A stretch of 64,000 bases of DNA from Rhizophagus irregularis (GCF_026210795.1 NC_089443.1:4588001-4652000); one strand, 5' to 3'; counted from the stretch's first letter, positions 9,607 to 22,549 are shown. The notes: generated from the letters alone by a model not told the origin. Translations and numbers: made by a program.

Positions 9607-12600
9607 TTATGGATATTCATTTAAAGAATATTGTTGTTTTAATCCTTCTCCTTCGACAATCTCTAAAGGCTTCAAATATCTTCTCTTCATAAATTTATAA
9701 ATTTCAACAAATATTTCAAATATGATTACAGCTCCAACTATTAACCCCCATTCATATCCAATACCTAATTGCTTGAATACTTTGGAATTTAATCTAATAG
9801 AAAACAGAAGAATAAAGAAAATTAAAAAAAAATTCTCAGAGAAAAATAAATAAATAAATAATATATGATTTTTTTTTTTACTTACTCAGGAATATAGAAA
9901 GTTGGAATGGCTGTTAGTAAACCACCAAATACGGACCAAAATAGTATCTTATTATCATATAATTTCATTGTCCAAATAGGATCTCTTAATGACCGACAAT
10001 TATATGCATGAATTAATAAAATATAAGTAATTGTGGCGAATGTAGTTCCTCTAGCACGATAGATTTGATGACACGCAATTTCTAATGCAATTGGATCACA
10101 TGTAGGATCATTTGGAGCACATTCTTGTCCAAATGGTGAAGAATTACAATTTTGCCCAAGATTTCCATTTCCTATAGCATAAACTACAATAACGAAATTT
10201 GCTAATGACAATCCGCCTAAAACAATTCCATAATAAATCATATCAATTATCACTTCCCATGTGAAAAGTCCCCCTTTTGAACGTGGTGGGTACCTCATAA
10301 TGTCACTAGATGCACGTTCAACGCCTAATCCCATAGCTGGCGGTGAACTTGTAATCATATTTAAGAAAAGAATTTGTAAAGGTGACATAGGATTAACTGA
10401 TATACCATCGCTATCAATGAAAGAGAGTCCAATAATTAATGTAACAATTTCACCGGAATTTCCTTTATTAAAAAAAAAAAGCAGTATTAATAAAGAATTC
10501 TTCAATGAAAATGAACAAATTAAAATTAAATACTGCAACTTACCGCTCAATAAATGTAAAATAAATTTTTGGATATTGCTAAAAATTCGACGTCCCTCAG
10601 CAATTGCATTAACAATTGTTGCAAAATTATCATCAGAAAGTACAATATCACTAGCTTGTTTAGCTACGTCACTACCACCTAATCCCATAGCAATTCCGAC
10701 ATCGGCTTTCTTCAAACTGGGTGAATCTATAATTTTTTATTAAAAAAGTTAAATAACAATTTTTTTTTCTAAAAATAAATATTCATTATTTACCATTTAC
10801 TCCATCGCCGGTCATAGCAACATATTTATTTCGTCTATGTAAAGCATCAATCATTTTTACTTTTGTGTCCGGGCTACATCTAGCAATAACTTTTGGAAGT
10901 TCTCTGAGATTGTCTACTTCTTCATCAGAAAGTGCATCAAACTGTGCGGCAGTCATTACAAGTTGTGAATTAAATTTTCCTTCATTCTCTAATTCAGGAG
11001 ACCATAAAAGAGGAAGAATACCGATCTCTTTTGCAATAGCAGCAGCAGTAGTAGGATGGTCACCTAATAATAAACAAAGTGTTATTTTATATATTATTTA
11101 TTTATTTATTTTAATAGAAAAGACAAAATACCAGTTAACATATGAACTTCAATTCCGGCACCAAAACATCTTTGAATGGCAGCTTTGGATTCGGGTCGCG
11201 GTGGATCATAAATACCAACCAAACCCAAGAAGATCATATCAGCGTCAGCCTTTTCACGTGTCCATTTTAATATTTCAATATCTGTTTTAATAACTCGACG
11301 GTATGCCAATGATAACACACGCTATGTAATAGTATATTTTATTTTAGTTTCTTTGAATTAAGATTTCGGTTAAATACTGATATTTCTTTTCTCTTTTGAT
11401 AATTACCATCCCTTTGCTTGCAAGTTTTTCCAATTCGTTATATAATTCAGGTCCAAACTTTTCTCGATCAAGATTTGCTTCATTTTCACCAAATTGTATT
11501 TTTGTACATTGGTTCAAAACAGATTCTGTTGCGCCTTTAAGGAAAACATAATATGCATCCGTAGATTTTTCTTTACATACAACAGACATACGTTTCAATT
11601 CAGTGTCAAACGCATATTCTTGAACTAATTCAAATTTGAATGGTTCTGCTGTGAGGACTGATTTTGGCAGTCCAGCTTTATGAGCGAAAACTTGAAGAGC
11701 AGACTAAAAAAAAAGAAAAATATATTTATATGTCAAACTAGCTGTGTAAAAAATTAAATCTTTTTCTTTTTCATATATTTACCTCGGTTGGGTCTCCAAT
11801 TGCATGCCATTCATCATTACCTTTACCTTTTTTAATGACGGCCATATTACAAAGTGCTGAAGCTTGAACTAAACGTGTAAAAGCATATCTCATGTTGTCC
11901 GGAGTAACTTCTTCATCCTCAACTTCAACTTCAATTTCTGAAGTTACATTTATTCCACACCGATAAATTTTCCCTTCAGGACTAAACCCATTTCTACCTG
12001 AAATTCTGTAAAGACCATCGCCTGGAAGCCAAGCATCAGTTGCAATCATTTTACTCTGTGTTAGTGTTCCAGTTTTGTCAGAACAAATATTCGTAACTGA
12101 TCCTAAAGCTTCTAAAGCATTTAATTTACGAACAATAGCATAATTTTTAGCCATTTGTCGTACACCTAAAGCCATAGTTAATGTAATCTATAATGAAATA
12201 ATGAGTATTAATAAATTCTTTTGGTAATTCTTTAATCCAATTCTTAATTAATTCAAAGTTAAATCCTTACCACAGCAACAAGTCCTTCAGGAATGACAGC
12301 GATACCAAGTGAAATTGCATAGATGGCAACTTCATTGTTTACTACCCATTTATTTACACTAAATACGATAATAGCTAAAATAATCGCTAATCCGAATAAT
12401 GCATAAGCAAGAATGTCCATTCTATTAATTGATTAAATTAAAATTAACATTTTGTCTTTTAATTTATTAAATGTAATATCATTATAAGAAATATTATACT
12501 TTTTTTGTAAAGGAGTTCGCGTTACAACAGAGGTAGAAGCCAATGTTTTTGCAATTTTACCGATTTCAGTTTTCATGCCAGTATTAACAGCAATACCTTT

Positions 12601-13511
12601 ACCACGTCCTTTAGTTACAGTCGTACTTGAAAATACCATATCAATACGATCGCCCAAGGGTTTATCATGATCTTCAATTTCATCAACCCTGAAGAAAAAA
12701 AAATTAATGATATTAATAAATAATGAACAAATTTTTAAAATAAAAATATACAAAAATACAAAATTAAATTATTTAAATTACGATTTAGCAACTGGAATGG
12801 ATTCTCCAGTTAATAGTGCTTCATCCACTTCCAAATTAAATACTTCAAAAAGACGAGCATCGGCACCGATAACATCACCCTCTTCAAATAAAATAATATC
12901 ACCCTAATTATAATTGATTGAAAATCATGTGATTCAGTACTACAAATGAAATAATATGGAAAATGATCAACTCATCGGGTGTCACTTGTACTTACAATTA
13001 CAATGTCTCTAGTTGGAACGGAGATCAATGAATCGCCCCTAATTACTCTTGTAGTTGGAGAAGCCATTCTGCGCAAAGATTCCATAGTTTTCTCGGCCCT
13101 ATATTCTTGAGTGAATCCAATTAGCGTGTTTGTTACAGCAACAAAAGCGATGACAGCTGATAAAAAAAAAAAATTGGTTAATTTAAGAAGTTACATATAG
13201 GTTTATATAATTAAACACGAACCTCCTTCTACATAATCCTTAAATACAAATGAAATGACCATTGCAATAACCAAGACCAACGTTAGAGCATTTACAATTT
13301 GTCTGTATAAAACAGCAAAAACGCTAACGTTGCCTTGGCCTGATAATTCATTAAAACCATATAATCCAAGCCTTTGCGCAGCTTCTTGCGGCGTAAGACC
13401 ATCATCAATGTCAGTTTTTGTATGTATGAACACCTGATTAACAGGTAGTGTATGATAAGGTGCAGGAGGATCTGGAAACATAGACGAATTCTTCTTCTTA
13501 AAAAAGCCCAT
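9607..13511 (-). CDS. ENA: ENA-type (P-IID) sodium/cation-transporting P-type ATPase
   Basis: Twelve exons: 13223-13511, 12996-13156, 12782-12903, 12500-12688, 12271-12421, 11783-12187, 11407-11703, 11132-11321, 10794-11063, 10544-10726, 9886-10462, 9607-9793. They sum to 3021 nt, giving 1006 residues. Seen in order are: a cation-ATPase N-domain, the actuator loop TGES (~182-185), VIPEGL in M4, the phosphorylated Asp in SDKTGTLT (~341), MLTGDHPTT (~600), TGDGVND across an intron (~690), then [19 protein letters not shown] and the [13 protein letters not shown] block that marks the fungal IID/ENA group. It would pump Na+ (or K+) out across the plasma or endomembrane by ATP hydrolysis. Introns are all short; the first donor is non-consensus (GTTCGT). 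It is complete, with no disrupted motif. The VIPEGL in M4 differs from the IPSSL of yeast ENA1, so ion preference is uncertain. Confidence 0.9.
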
Positions 13512-13918
13512 TTTCTTTATTAACTTTTTTATATTATCTATCAAAAAGTTTAGGACCACCCGGTAAATTGTAGAAAAAATGACTTTCTAATTAGTCAATA
13601 TTTAATAACTGATAAGCCGTAAAAAATGTGTATAATTACTTTAATAAATAAAGAATAATTTTTTATTATTACTTGAAAATAAAAAACATTTATTGTCGGT
13701 AATAATTAAGGAAAATTTTTCGGCGTGAAGAAGTGTGTCATAAAAGAGAAAAAAAAATAATAATTACAGATATAAAATATTTTTTTTTCTTTTTTTTTCT
13801 TCCTAATTTAATTGATCTAATTATTTTAATCGTTTTATTACAAAAAAAATGAATAAAAAAAACGATTATTTAAATCAGACAAAATATTCTCATGAAATTG
13901 AAATTTAATTTTTAAAAA
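13512..13918. promoter_or_regulatory. Shared head-to-head upstream region
   Basis: About 400 bp separates the ENA-type ATPase start (minus) from the aldo/keto reductase first exon (plus). It holds poly-T and CT-rich runs (13775-13802) typical of fungal promoters, and no TATA placement that I would defend. A role as bidirectional promoter is inferred from geometry alone. Confidence 0.35.
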
Positions 13919-13981
13919 ATGTCACTTCGTGAACTTGGTAAAACTGGTGTAAAAATTCCCTCAATCGGTTTAGGATGCATG
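13919..13981 (+). pseudogene. Orphan first exon of an aldo/keto reductase
   Basis: ATG followed by 21 codons reading MSLRELGKTGVKIPSIGLGC then M, the canonical N-terminal strand of aldo/keto reductases (R-x-LG-x-TG-x-x-V-x-x-IGLGCM), ending at a good donor (GTATGTTA). I searched the next 2 kb by eye for the following family block (GMSxFYG...ALDLGVNFFDTA) and found nothing like it. Either the rest was deleted or replaced, or an unusually long intron is present. The protein as it stands cannot be an enzyme. Confidence 0.6.
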
Positions 13982-15780
13982 GTATGTTATTTTAAGCGAA
14001 AAACTATTACTGTAATGTTAGAAAAGATCGACGTTCGGAAATGGTACTATTTTAGGTTGTGACGTAAAAATTCTTTTTTGATTTCCACAAACTAACCAAA
14101 AATAAGCATATTAGGGAGTCTTTAAAGTCGGGCTCTGCACGGTCCCGTTACACTACCATTTCGGAGTCAGGTATGACAATAGCATATCGACCCTATTCGT
14201 TTCTTAGAATATTCGGTTATAATAACAAAACTCCAATACCTTTGTTAACGGATGTGATACAATTACTCATTCGGCAATCGGAACGGGTAAAAGAATAACC
14301 ATTTTAAATAAGCTTTCATGTTTCGTTCATCTTGGCGCAGAAGAATCTGAGGAAATTTCTATTTAGGCGTTAAGTTCTCATTATTTGTAAATATTTATTA
14401 CACAAACAAAGATTAGTTGCTTATATTATTCGATCATGGCGTTTTTTTTTTCGTTTAATTGGGCGGTTCTATTTTATCTTTTAACGTATCAATTTTTGTG
14501 TATAATTTCGCAAACTAAATAAAATTTTTCATATATGGAAAGGAAGTCGTATCATTACATTTTTTTTATTGTTTTTTTGATTAGGCATCTTAGAATTTGA
14601 TCCTTCTCTTGTTAGTAATATAATTAATCATCATTATCATCATTATGCACATGCGCAAAAAATTCGAATGTTCTTTTCATTTTGATAATCATAATTATCA
14701 TCATGCGCAAAAAAAATCGAATGTTCCTTCATGCGGTTACAGTTTAATTTGGTTTAAGTTGCGGTTTATCATGCAAAGTTGGTAGTTTAAAAAAAGTTAT
14801 TTTTTTGTTTTCTAAAAAAAAAAAAATTTTTTGTGAAATTGGTTCAGCTATTATTAAAAATCAAAACTACCACGCCACAAAATTGAAATATTATCAAAAT
14901 CGAAACGTCAAATTAATTTTCCGAGGTATTTCTGTTGTCGTTTGCAGGTTTGTCATTTCTCGAAATATTCGATCAATTTGCAGCTTCCCTTCGCGGTTTG
15001 TACTAATTTAAAACATTTTTTTCGTCAGTAATTCGGAAGGTTTAGATTCTGGCCGAAGCATCATCGAGTTTGGAATATCCAATTTTGCTGCCCGGAAACT
15101 TTACACTCCACTGCAATTATCTAAATTAAATGGTAATGACTTTATGAATCATTATTTATTATTTAATCCAATACCTAGTATATTATTTATGTATTTTATT
15201 GCAATTCACTTTAAATTTTAAAAAATTTATTTTCTTTTAATTAGATAATTATGATAATTTATTACTATGACGATTAATTTTTATCCTGATGTTTATAAAT
15301 CACCGTTTAGTTGATTTATAGTTTGATTTTTTCTTTAATGATATCAATATTCTAAAAATTTGGATTTTCACCATTTTGACCTCAAATTTTTGGTTTAACC
15401 CTTGGGCGCATCATGGAAGGTTATCAAATTATTAATAATGACCAAGAATTTATAATTTTTTAATTGGGTGAATAATGTATTAGTCAAATGCATCAATAGT
15501 CAAAAGCTCGTGACCAAATCGTGACTAAATGGCATACTTAATTGGTAATAGTTTCGTTACGATCTATGACCTATATGCAGTTACTGCGCATTAAGAAGTT
15601 GTTAGATATTATGTAAATATATAGCAAATATTAGTAAATAAATCGAAAAGAATTATTAAAGGTTTTTTAAAAAATTAATAAATATTCTAAAATATTCTGG
15701 AACTTGTAGTTAATAATTAAACTTTGTAACTAAAGTTCTAAAACTTCTAAAGATTTCTTTTTACTAATAATTATTAATGA
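13982..15780. other. Intergenic region without a convincing gene
   Basis: After the orphan exon nothing codes clearly. Around 14225-14365 a frame reads IGTGKRITILNKLS (P-loop-like) before a stop, but no family context supports it. Two imperfect copies of a ~65-nt segment with tcatcat-atgcgcaaaaaa-tcgaatgttc lie at 14630-14735. The rest is AT-rich. Confidence 0.4.
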
Positions 15781-15799
15781 TTATTAATGATTATTAATA

Positions 15800-16925
15800 T
15801 ATTTTTCCATTTTATTTTTTGATATTTCCTTCGTATTTTCTCATAATATCCTATGCAAATAATTTCTTTACACTTTTTACAAATTTTCATTTTTCTTTTC
15901 ATTAAATTTTTCTAAAATTTTCTTACCCCAAAATCTCTTCTTTTTTATAATTTTCCAAAGTTTTCATTTTTGACTACTAACTTTTTCCTTATTTACACGG
16001 CTTTTTCGTACATTCCCTACAATAAGTATATGTTTCCCACTTATGCTCCTTAATCTTTTCCTTAAATTTTTCACTAACTTTATCCTTCCATGTTATCCTT
16101 TTCTTTACTACTCTTTGTTGCACATTTTCTTTCATATCTTTTATTATTCTCCTTTTCTTTTCTCAATCACTAATTCTTGTTCATTTCCTTTCAAAGTATC
16201 ATCTATCCCATTTGTCATTTCCACGATTTCTTTTGTTCCTTTCTGAACTGATTCAATTATTCTATGATCTCCTTTCTTTCTTTCAAATCATAATGCTTTT
16301 TTTATTTCATAATCATATTTTCATTCAATTTGGTTATCCCTTCAGCAATTTGAAGTAATAATTCCTCTTCATTACTTGGTTCCTTAAACGTTACTTTCTT
16401 TGGAAATTCCATCTCATCTATTTTTCTCATAATCCTTTCATTTCTTTCCTTCGAAAATAATTCCGATAATTGTTCTTCGCTTATTGATATCCTTAATTTC
16501 CTCTTTAAACGTTTCCCACCCTTCCTTTGTTTCCAACAAATTAAATATTTCTTCCTCTATATTCTTGAATTTTTCTTCAATTTCCTTTCCTTCACTTGTT
16601 AACTCAATTTGCATTTGTTCATTTAGTAATTGTTCGATTTCTTCCATTCTTATTATTTTATTCTGACTTTTATCTTGTTTTTCAATCAAAAATCTTCTTC
16701 AATTCGTGATAATTCATCAGTAAATCCATTTTCTATCACTTTTATATGTTCTCAGATATTTCCTATTTATCCTATCAAACTCTCATCTGATAACGTATCA
16801 CTTCTCTCTATTTCATGAATATGCCATCTCCTACATACTTCATATTTATAACCCATTCTCTACATTCTTCACACTGCTTTATCGGTGTATATGTTGGTGT
16901 GCATACTATTTCATCATCTCTTGTT
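15800..16925 (-). pseudogene. Decayed coiled-coil protein gene
   Basis: Read on the minus strand, this pyrimidine-rich tract gives overlapping frames rich in Glu, Lys and Ile. These include an 83-codon frame (16438-16689) with EEIEQLLNEQMQIELTSEGK, and further downstream DEMEFPKKVTFKEPSNEEEL. Upstream, near 16910-16860, a short cysteine-bearing piece (TYTPIKQCEECREW) appears in another frame. Several frameshifts and stops separate the pieces. The heptad-like pattern suggests a coiled coil. It may derive from a retroelement or a lost host gene; the family is not recognised. Confidence 0.4.
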
Positions 16926-17054
16926 TATAAATTAACATTTACACAAATTATGGCGTTCGTAAATCTCAATTAACTTATTTACTATTGTTATGACAGATGT
17001 GCTACTTGTAACAGTGTAACAATATGGTATACTTTCGGAATGTAAATAAGTAAA

Positions 17055-17545
17055 TTAAATTTGGTAATTACTTTGGGAAATTATGAACCTAAAATAGGGT
17101 AAGTTAATTTTTTCTGCATCGCTAAACATTATTTGTTACTCATTAAGAACTTCAAATCTTTTCGCAATATCCGATAAACTAAATGAAATATCAATATTTT
17201 ATTTGATTTTTCTCAATTATATGTTTGTCTCATATTAGTAAAAGATAATAATTTTATAATTTTGCGCTTACACGTACAGTACAATGTTTAATAATTTCTA
17301 CGTCAATGAAGATACTTTTTTGCATGGTATAATAAAATAAATTTTCATTCATTCTTTCTTTTGAAATAATATTATTTATATGACGTATACAAAATAATGA
17401 ATGTATTGATACAAATACGCCAATTAATCCACATTTCCTTGGTTAATTTTACAAGTTTTGTATTACTTTAAATTAGCATTAAATAAACTGTAACAGTAGG
17501 TTATTTTTTTTTAAAAAAAAAAACTCTTATTATCAAATAAGTTAA
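17055..17545 (+). promoter_or_regulatory. Duplicated upstream region of channel copy A
   Basis: This stretch matches the region upstream of the intact copy at 23030-23844, including a shared run starting TACACGTACAGTACAATGTT (about 17270 and 23420) and the final poly-T/poly-A tract before the ATG. Conservation between copies marks it as the probable promoter of the family. Confidence 0.55.
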
Positions 17546-18285
17546 ATGAGTGAAGTTTTCGTAAAAATCGATAATGAAATCGATACCGAGAAAATCGACG
17601 TTATTGATAATGACGTTATTGATAAAGATAATTATCATAACGGTAAACCAATTACGGAGATAGAAGTATCACCAAATGAAAAATATCTCGTTACTTATAG
17701 TAAAGAAGATCGTTCGATGAATTTTCTGTCAATGACGTTGAACTCGATGTTAATGATCGCAGTCAACAATTATGTATATCTGATGATAAAAAACTTGCAT
17801 ATATACGTTATAAATATCGTTTGGGTAAGTAATAATTAATATTTACCTATGCGGATTAATTTTGGGTAATTATCTAATCACGAAAATATTTTATTCAATT
17901 ATATTTTATTAGAATTATACGATATGATGAATGATAGTCAAAAAATTACATTAGAATTTGACGATTGTTGTTGTTGGTGATGATGATTGTGATGATTGGA
18001 ATAATGTTGTGGATACTTTGAAATATATTATGTCTATTAACTACATACAAAATAAAAATAACAAATTGATGTGTAAATGTAAAAAAATGTACTGGTTACC
18101 AAGAGAAACTAGACAAGTTAGCATATCCAAGTATGATAAAAAATATTTGTTTTTCAAATAATTCCATTTATGAATTTAATCTTACTACTGAAGAAAAGAT
18201 AAAAATATTTGGTGTTGATGAGGAGACAAAATATAATGATTTTGAAAAGGTAATAAAATATTTTCAAAAGTCATTTAAATTTTAG
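17546..18285 (+). pseudogene. Channel-family copy A, truncated WD40-like part
   Basis: The ATG and first ~55 codons (…NYHNGKPITEIEVSPNEKYL) match the N-terminal WD40-like blade of the intact gene at 23845. The strand following the blade is then damaged: the expected GWNVEN segment is missing, and the frame continues only to about 17836. A second exon-like part (17910-18250) still carries KCKKMYWLPRETRQVSIS, in several frames. Everything from exon 3 to exon 8, including the whole membrane domain, is missing. Sequence after 18480 again matches the 3' flank of the intact gene, so this is an internal-deletion derivative of a full duplicate. Confidence 0.8.
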
Positions 18286-19895
18286 GTTTAGATCGTCAAA
18301 GGTTTACTTTATTTAGTAAATATAAAATTTTCAATTTAAAGACCAGTATGAGGACCTACACCAGCCCTAGAACCGATCTTTAAAAAAAAGACAGCGGTCC
18401 GGTCCTACGAAGTCCTAGGACCGGCCAGTCTAAGACCGAGACGGACCTGTAGGGCCGTTGAGCATCTTTACTTAATAATGGATCAATCTTTGAATTGAAA
18501 GTAAAAATATGTTGATTTTTTCTTTTAAGATAATGACAAATATATTTATTCATCGAGTGTTGAAAGTAAACAACATCATCATATGATTCAACACAAAAAA
18601 GTCACTGGCAAGGTTATCGTATTTTAAAAAATTGTCTATAGATCATATGATTACTTTGCTGAAATGTATTAAATTGTGCCAAATAGTAAACAAATCGTGG
18701 TCAAATCATGCAAGTAACCGTGAACTTTTGGAAGACGATCTTTTCACTGAACTATCAGACTGGAATCGTAGTACGGAGGATTTATAAAATATTAGTTATC
18801 GATATTGTAAAGAATTAGACAATTTATTTTTTTTTTTGATTAATTAAATAATTTATTCGAAACGAGGATGATTTATTAAAGTTTTATTAAACAAATCACT
18901 GTAAATTACGAAAATTTATTATTGAAGATTATCGAAATTGAAACTACAACTTCCGTCATCTAGCCCCAGCAACTCTGAAAATCAAGGTGCCAAATTTTCC
19001 TAAAAAAAATCATGTGATATTTTAGCCCGCATTAAGAAATTAATTGGCCGACATTAAGAAAATTTTATTTGGCTTCAGCTTTTTTTCATTTTTTAGTTCG
19101 AACAGTATAAATAATGGACTTGCGAAATTTTTCATCCCACTTGATAAATTTTAATAAAATCATCAGCTTTTTCATTTAATTCTTGATCATCCCAGCTTTC
19201 ACTTTCATCATCATTTTCTTTAAAGTATCAAATTCATCAAAAATTGGAATATCTTTATTGCTTTTTTTCCCGTCTCTTTTTTGGCTAATTTTATTTGTTT
19301 TTGCCGTTTGAAGCCGTTTAAAGGTGGTGGAATTTTAAACATAGTAATTTATAGTGTATATTATTAGAAAGTGAGTATATAATTCAATAAAACAAAAAAT
19401 AAAATATAACCTTGATAGTCTCTAGTCATAAATAAAAAAAATTCATTTTTTTTATTAGCAATGCACCCAATTACGTGCATTTGATTTGTTAATGTATTTA
19501 TCCTATTTACGAAAATATATTAATAAAGACAATAATTAAAATCTTTACAAAGAACTACAAAATCACAAAAAATCACAACAATATCAAGAAAATTTACAAT
19601 AACATAAATCAGTAAATACGTGATATTATAAATCTAAAAATAACACGTTAACTCATGAATTTTAGCTTATTATAAATGGTAATCATATTAGGTTATAAAC
19701 ACCAATTATTCTACACCAAAAATTTATTATTCTTATTAAAGTGGTTGAGTGGTTGCAAAATATGAAAAATTTTGACATTGGAACATTTTTATTGCGAATA
19801 AATCAATTTTGCAATCACGTGATTATACGTATATACTAGATTTATTTAGTATGATCGAAAACTGAATTTAAACAGAAAAGTTGTTTGCCCGAATG
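18286..19895. other. Intergenic region with duplicated flank and decayed frame
   Basis: 18345-18460 is unusually GC-rich and built of ggtcc/ggacc words; a similar patch sits at 42055-42115. 18480-18660 matches 28230-28400, the 3' flank of the intact channel gene. 19133-19342 on the minus strand holds a frameshifted small frame starting MFKIPPPLNGFKRQKQIK, with later pieces NKDIPIFDEFDT and DDQELNEKADDFIK in other frames; it is a dead gene of unknown family. Confidence 0.45.
19133..19342 (-). pseudogene. Frameshifted small gene remnant, unknown family
   Basis: Starts at an ATG at 19342 (MFKIPPPLNGFKRQKQIK) and needs two frame changes to pass through NKDIPIFDEFDT and DDQELNEKADDFIKIYQVG before a stop near 19135. 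About 70 residues, basic then acidic. The consistent protein-like composition over three frames argues for a former gene. Function unknown. Confidence 0.35.
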
Positions 19896-20764
19896 ATTAG
19901 TAATTATAACAAATAAAGCAAGCGTAAATTTACTGAATAATCCGCTGAATTCAAAGGTGAAACCGATTCATTTGTTTAAAGCAAAAGATTTAAAAAAAAC
20001 ATATTTTTTATTTTATTTTAATAATGGACAACAATAATTAATTATCCGCATTAGTAAAATAATTATTATTTGTATATTATTGTACGGGCGTGCTTAATAA
20101 TAATGTGGCACGAAGTTATGGAAAGCCGCCATGGTCAAAAGTGCGTAGCAAAATATAGCGTGTACACGCTATGTTTTGTAGCGTATACAACGTTATATTT
20201 CACGGCGGGTACCCCTGTTCTGTCTGTTAACATGCAATTTCAGGGGTAACCTGTAGCGTTTAATTGTAGCGTTTAATACGCTATATTTCATAGCATTATA
20301 TACGTTATATGTTATGATGGGTACCTGTTATAAGAAACGGCGGGTACCCGTTATAAGAACTTGTGGTACCTATTATATGAAAATTATTGTAATTTTTACA
20401 TTTACTTCATCAGGAAAATTTTTCAGAGAATAAATATAGACTTCATATTGATAATTATTGAAAAAAATCTGCTAGTTATTTAACGATATTGATTATTATT
20501 AAAAAATCCACACGTTAATTTTTGATAAATAACATTATGGATAATTATCAAATATTAACTTTTTGATAAACATCAATAATGATAATTATTTATTTAATGA
20601 AATTTTATTTGCAAATATTAAAATTTATATCACACATTTACGATTTTAAAGAAAAAAATCACCATATTTATTTTTATTGAAGTGTACAAATAAAAGAAAC
20701 AATAACAATAAATAAAAAAGATAAGTAAATTACAATAATCAAGGAGAAAGATGCTAATAAAAAA

Positions 20765-21066
20765 AATGAAATAACAATGGAGTAATGGAAAGTAATAGAA
20801 GATGAAAGGGAGTAAAAAAGAGTAATGAGAAGTGATAGGAAACAAAAAGAGAAATAGGACATAATGAGAGATGAAAAGGAGTGATGGGAGACAAAAAGAA
20901 GTGATGGGAAGATGAAGAGGAATGACGGGAAACGAAAAGAAGTGATGGGAGACGAAAAGAAGCTATGGGAGACGAAAAGGAGTGATGGTAGACGAAGAGG
21001 AGTGATGGGAGACGAAAAGGAGCGATGGAAGATGAAAAGAAGTGATGGGAAGATGAAGAGGAGTAA
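20765..21066. repeat. Purine-rich ~20-bp tandem repeat
   Basis: Fifteen or so diverged copies of a unit close to AGTGATGGGAGACGAAAAGG; the plus strand is almost pure purine. Copies become more regular towards 20880-21060. Confidence 0.8.
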
Positions 21067-22130
21067 AAATTTATTAAAATTGTAAATTTAATGAAAAATT
21101 TTCCAATAAATTTTCAATCAATTTTTTATAAAAAAAAAAGATCTCTAATGAAATTCTTTATTAAAAAAAAATTTCAAGCCAAAATTCTCGATACACTTAT
21201 TAAAAAAAAACCATTTTCAATAAAATTTTCTATTAAGGTTTCTAAACAAAATTATCCATCAAAAAAATAAAAAAATTTTCAACAAACAATTCTCTAATGA
21301 AATTCTCAATCAAAAAAAATATCCCCGATTAAAGAAAAATTCAAAGATTCTTACCACCTATTAAAAAAAATTCTCAAAAGAATTCATATATCAAAAAAAA
21401 AACTCCCCTCCTATTAAAAAAAAAATCTTTATCGAAATTCTCTATCAAAAAAAAATCTCCCCTGTTAAAAAAAATTTACACTAACGAAATGATCTATCAA
21501 AAAAAAAATTCTATGCGAAATCTATTAAAGAAAATTCTTTATGAAATTCTCTATCAAAAACAATCCCCCTATTAAAAAAAAATTCTCTAATAAAATTCTC
21601 CGTCAAATAATAATTTCATCTATTAAAAAAAATTCCCAAAAGAAATTCTTTATCAAGGAAAACTCCTATTAAAAAAAAATTCTCAACGAAATTCTCCATC
21701 AAAAAAAAATTTCACTTGTTAAAAAATTTTCTAACGAAATTATCTATCAAAAAAAATCTTCCCTATTAAAAAAAATTCTTTAAAAAAATCTCAAATAATT
21801 CTCTATCAAAAAAATCTCTCCTGTTAAAAAAAATTGCTCCAACAAATTAAGTATATGTCAAAAAAAAAAAATCTTATTAAAAAAATATTCTCCAATGAAA
21901 TTTCTATCAAATAAAAGTTTTTAACGAAATTATCCATCAAAAAAAAAAAACTCATTAAATGTCCCTATCAATGAAAAAAATTTTCTAACGAAATTTTTTA
22001 TCAAAAAAAAATCTTCTTATTAAAAAAATTCCCAAAGAAATTCTATCAAACAAAGCCTTTGCCTATATTAAAAATAAAAATTCTCTACAAAATTTGTTTA
22101 TAAAAAAAAAGCCAATAAAAAAAAAAAATT
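21067..22130. repeat. Diverged A-rich tandem array
   Basis: More than twenty imperfect units combining TCTATTAAAAAAAATTCTC with AACGAAATTCTCTATCAAAAA, each roughly 40-50 bp. Unit length drifts through poly-A slippage. No coding potential. Confidence 0.75.
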
Positions 22131-22134
22131 AAAT

Positions 22135-22263
22135 GGCGCGTACCCGATATGTGAAACGGCGGGTACCTGATATGTGAAGCGGCAGGTACCCGATATGTGG
22201 AGCGGCGGGTACCTGATATGTAGAACGGCGGGTACCTGATATTTGAAACGGCAGGTGTTCGAT
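22135..22263. repeat. 23-bp tandem repeat, about 5.5 copies
   Basis: Units close to GGCGGGTACCTGATATGTGA plus three bases, each carrying a GGTACC (KpnI-type) core. Related units (GGCGGGTACCCGTTATAAG) stand at 20300-20370, at the opposite inner edge of the inverted-repeat element. Confidence 0.85.
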
Positions 22264-22549
22264 CCCTTAATAATTTAAAATTTGGTCCAAAATAAATTAA
22301 TAAACCGTTATAATATAAAGCGCATACACGTTAAATTATGTAGCGTATACACGTTGCTTTTTATGGCGGGTTACCCCTGAAATTGACAGGTTAACCCAAC
22401 AGAACAGGGGTAGCCCGCCGTGAAATATAACGTGTACACGCTACAAAACATAGCGTGTACACGTTATGTTTTGCTACGCACTTTTGACCACTACCGCTTG
22501 CCATACGAAGTTGCCACATAGATCATTATTAAGCATAGCGTTCGTACAA

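Larger units (their letters stand above)
20080..22549. mobile_element. 2.47-kb inverted-repeat element filled with minisatellites
   Basis: About 230-bp terminal inverted repeats (20080-20310 and 22320-22549) begin TTGTACG and share GTGGTCAAAAGTGCGTAGCA-like words, GTGTACACGCTATGTTTTGT and a GGGGTA(A)CC motif pair. No transposase frame lies between them. The interior is a stack of repeats: GGTACC-bearing units at both inner edges, an AGTGATGGGAGACGAAAAGG array, and a long diverged (TCTATTAAAAAAAATTCTC) array. It looks like a non-autonomous DNA transposon whose middle expanded by tandem duplication. A target duplication could not be fixed. Confidence 0.7.

Noticed and set aside
10261-10743. 160-codon plus-strand frame
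   Set aside because: Antisense to exons of the ENA-type ATPase and crossing two of its introns; no protein family resemblance.
14225-14365. P-loop-like peptide IGTGKRITIL
   Set aside because: A single short GxGK match in a frame closed on both sides, without the rest of an NTPase; expected by chance at this length.
20630-20862. Two hydrophobic minus-strand frames
   Set aside because: They read through the complement of a purine-rich tandem repeat and give Phe/Tyr/Ser-rich nonsense resembling membrane protein.
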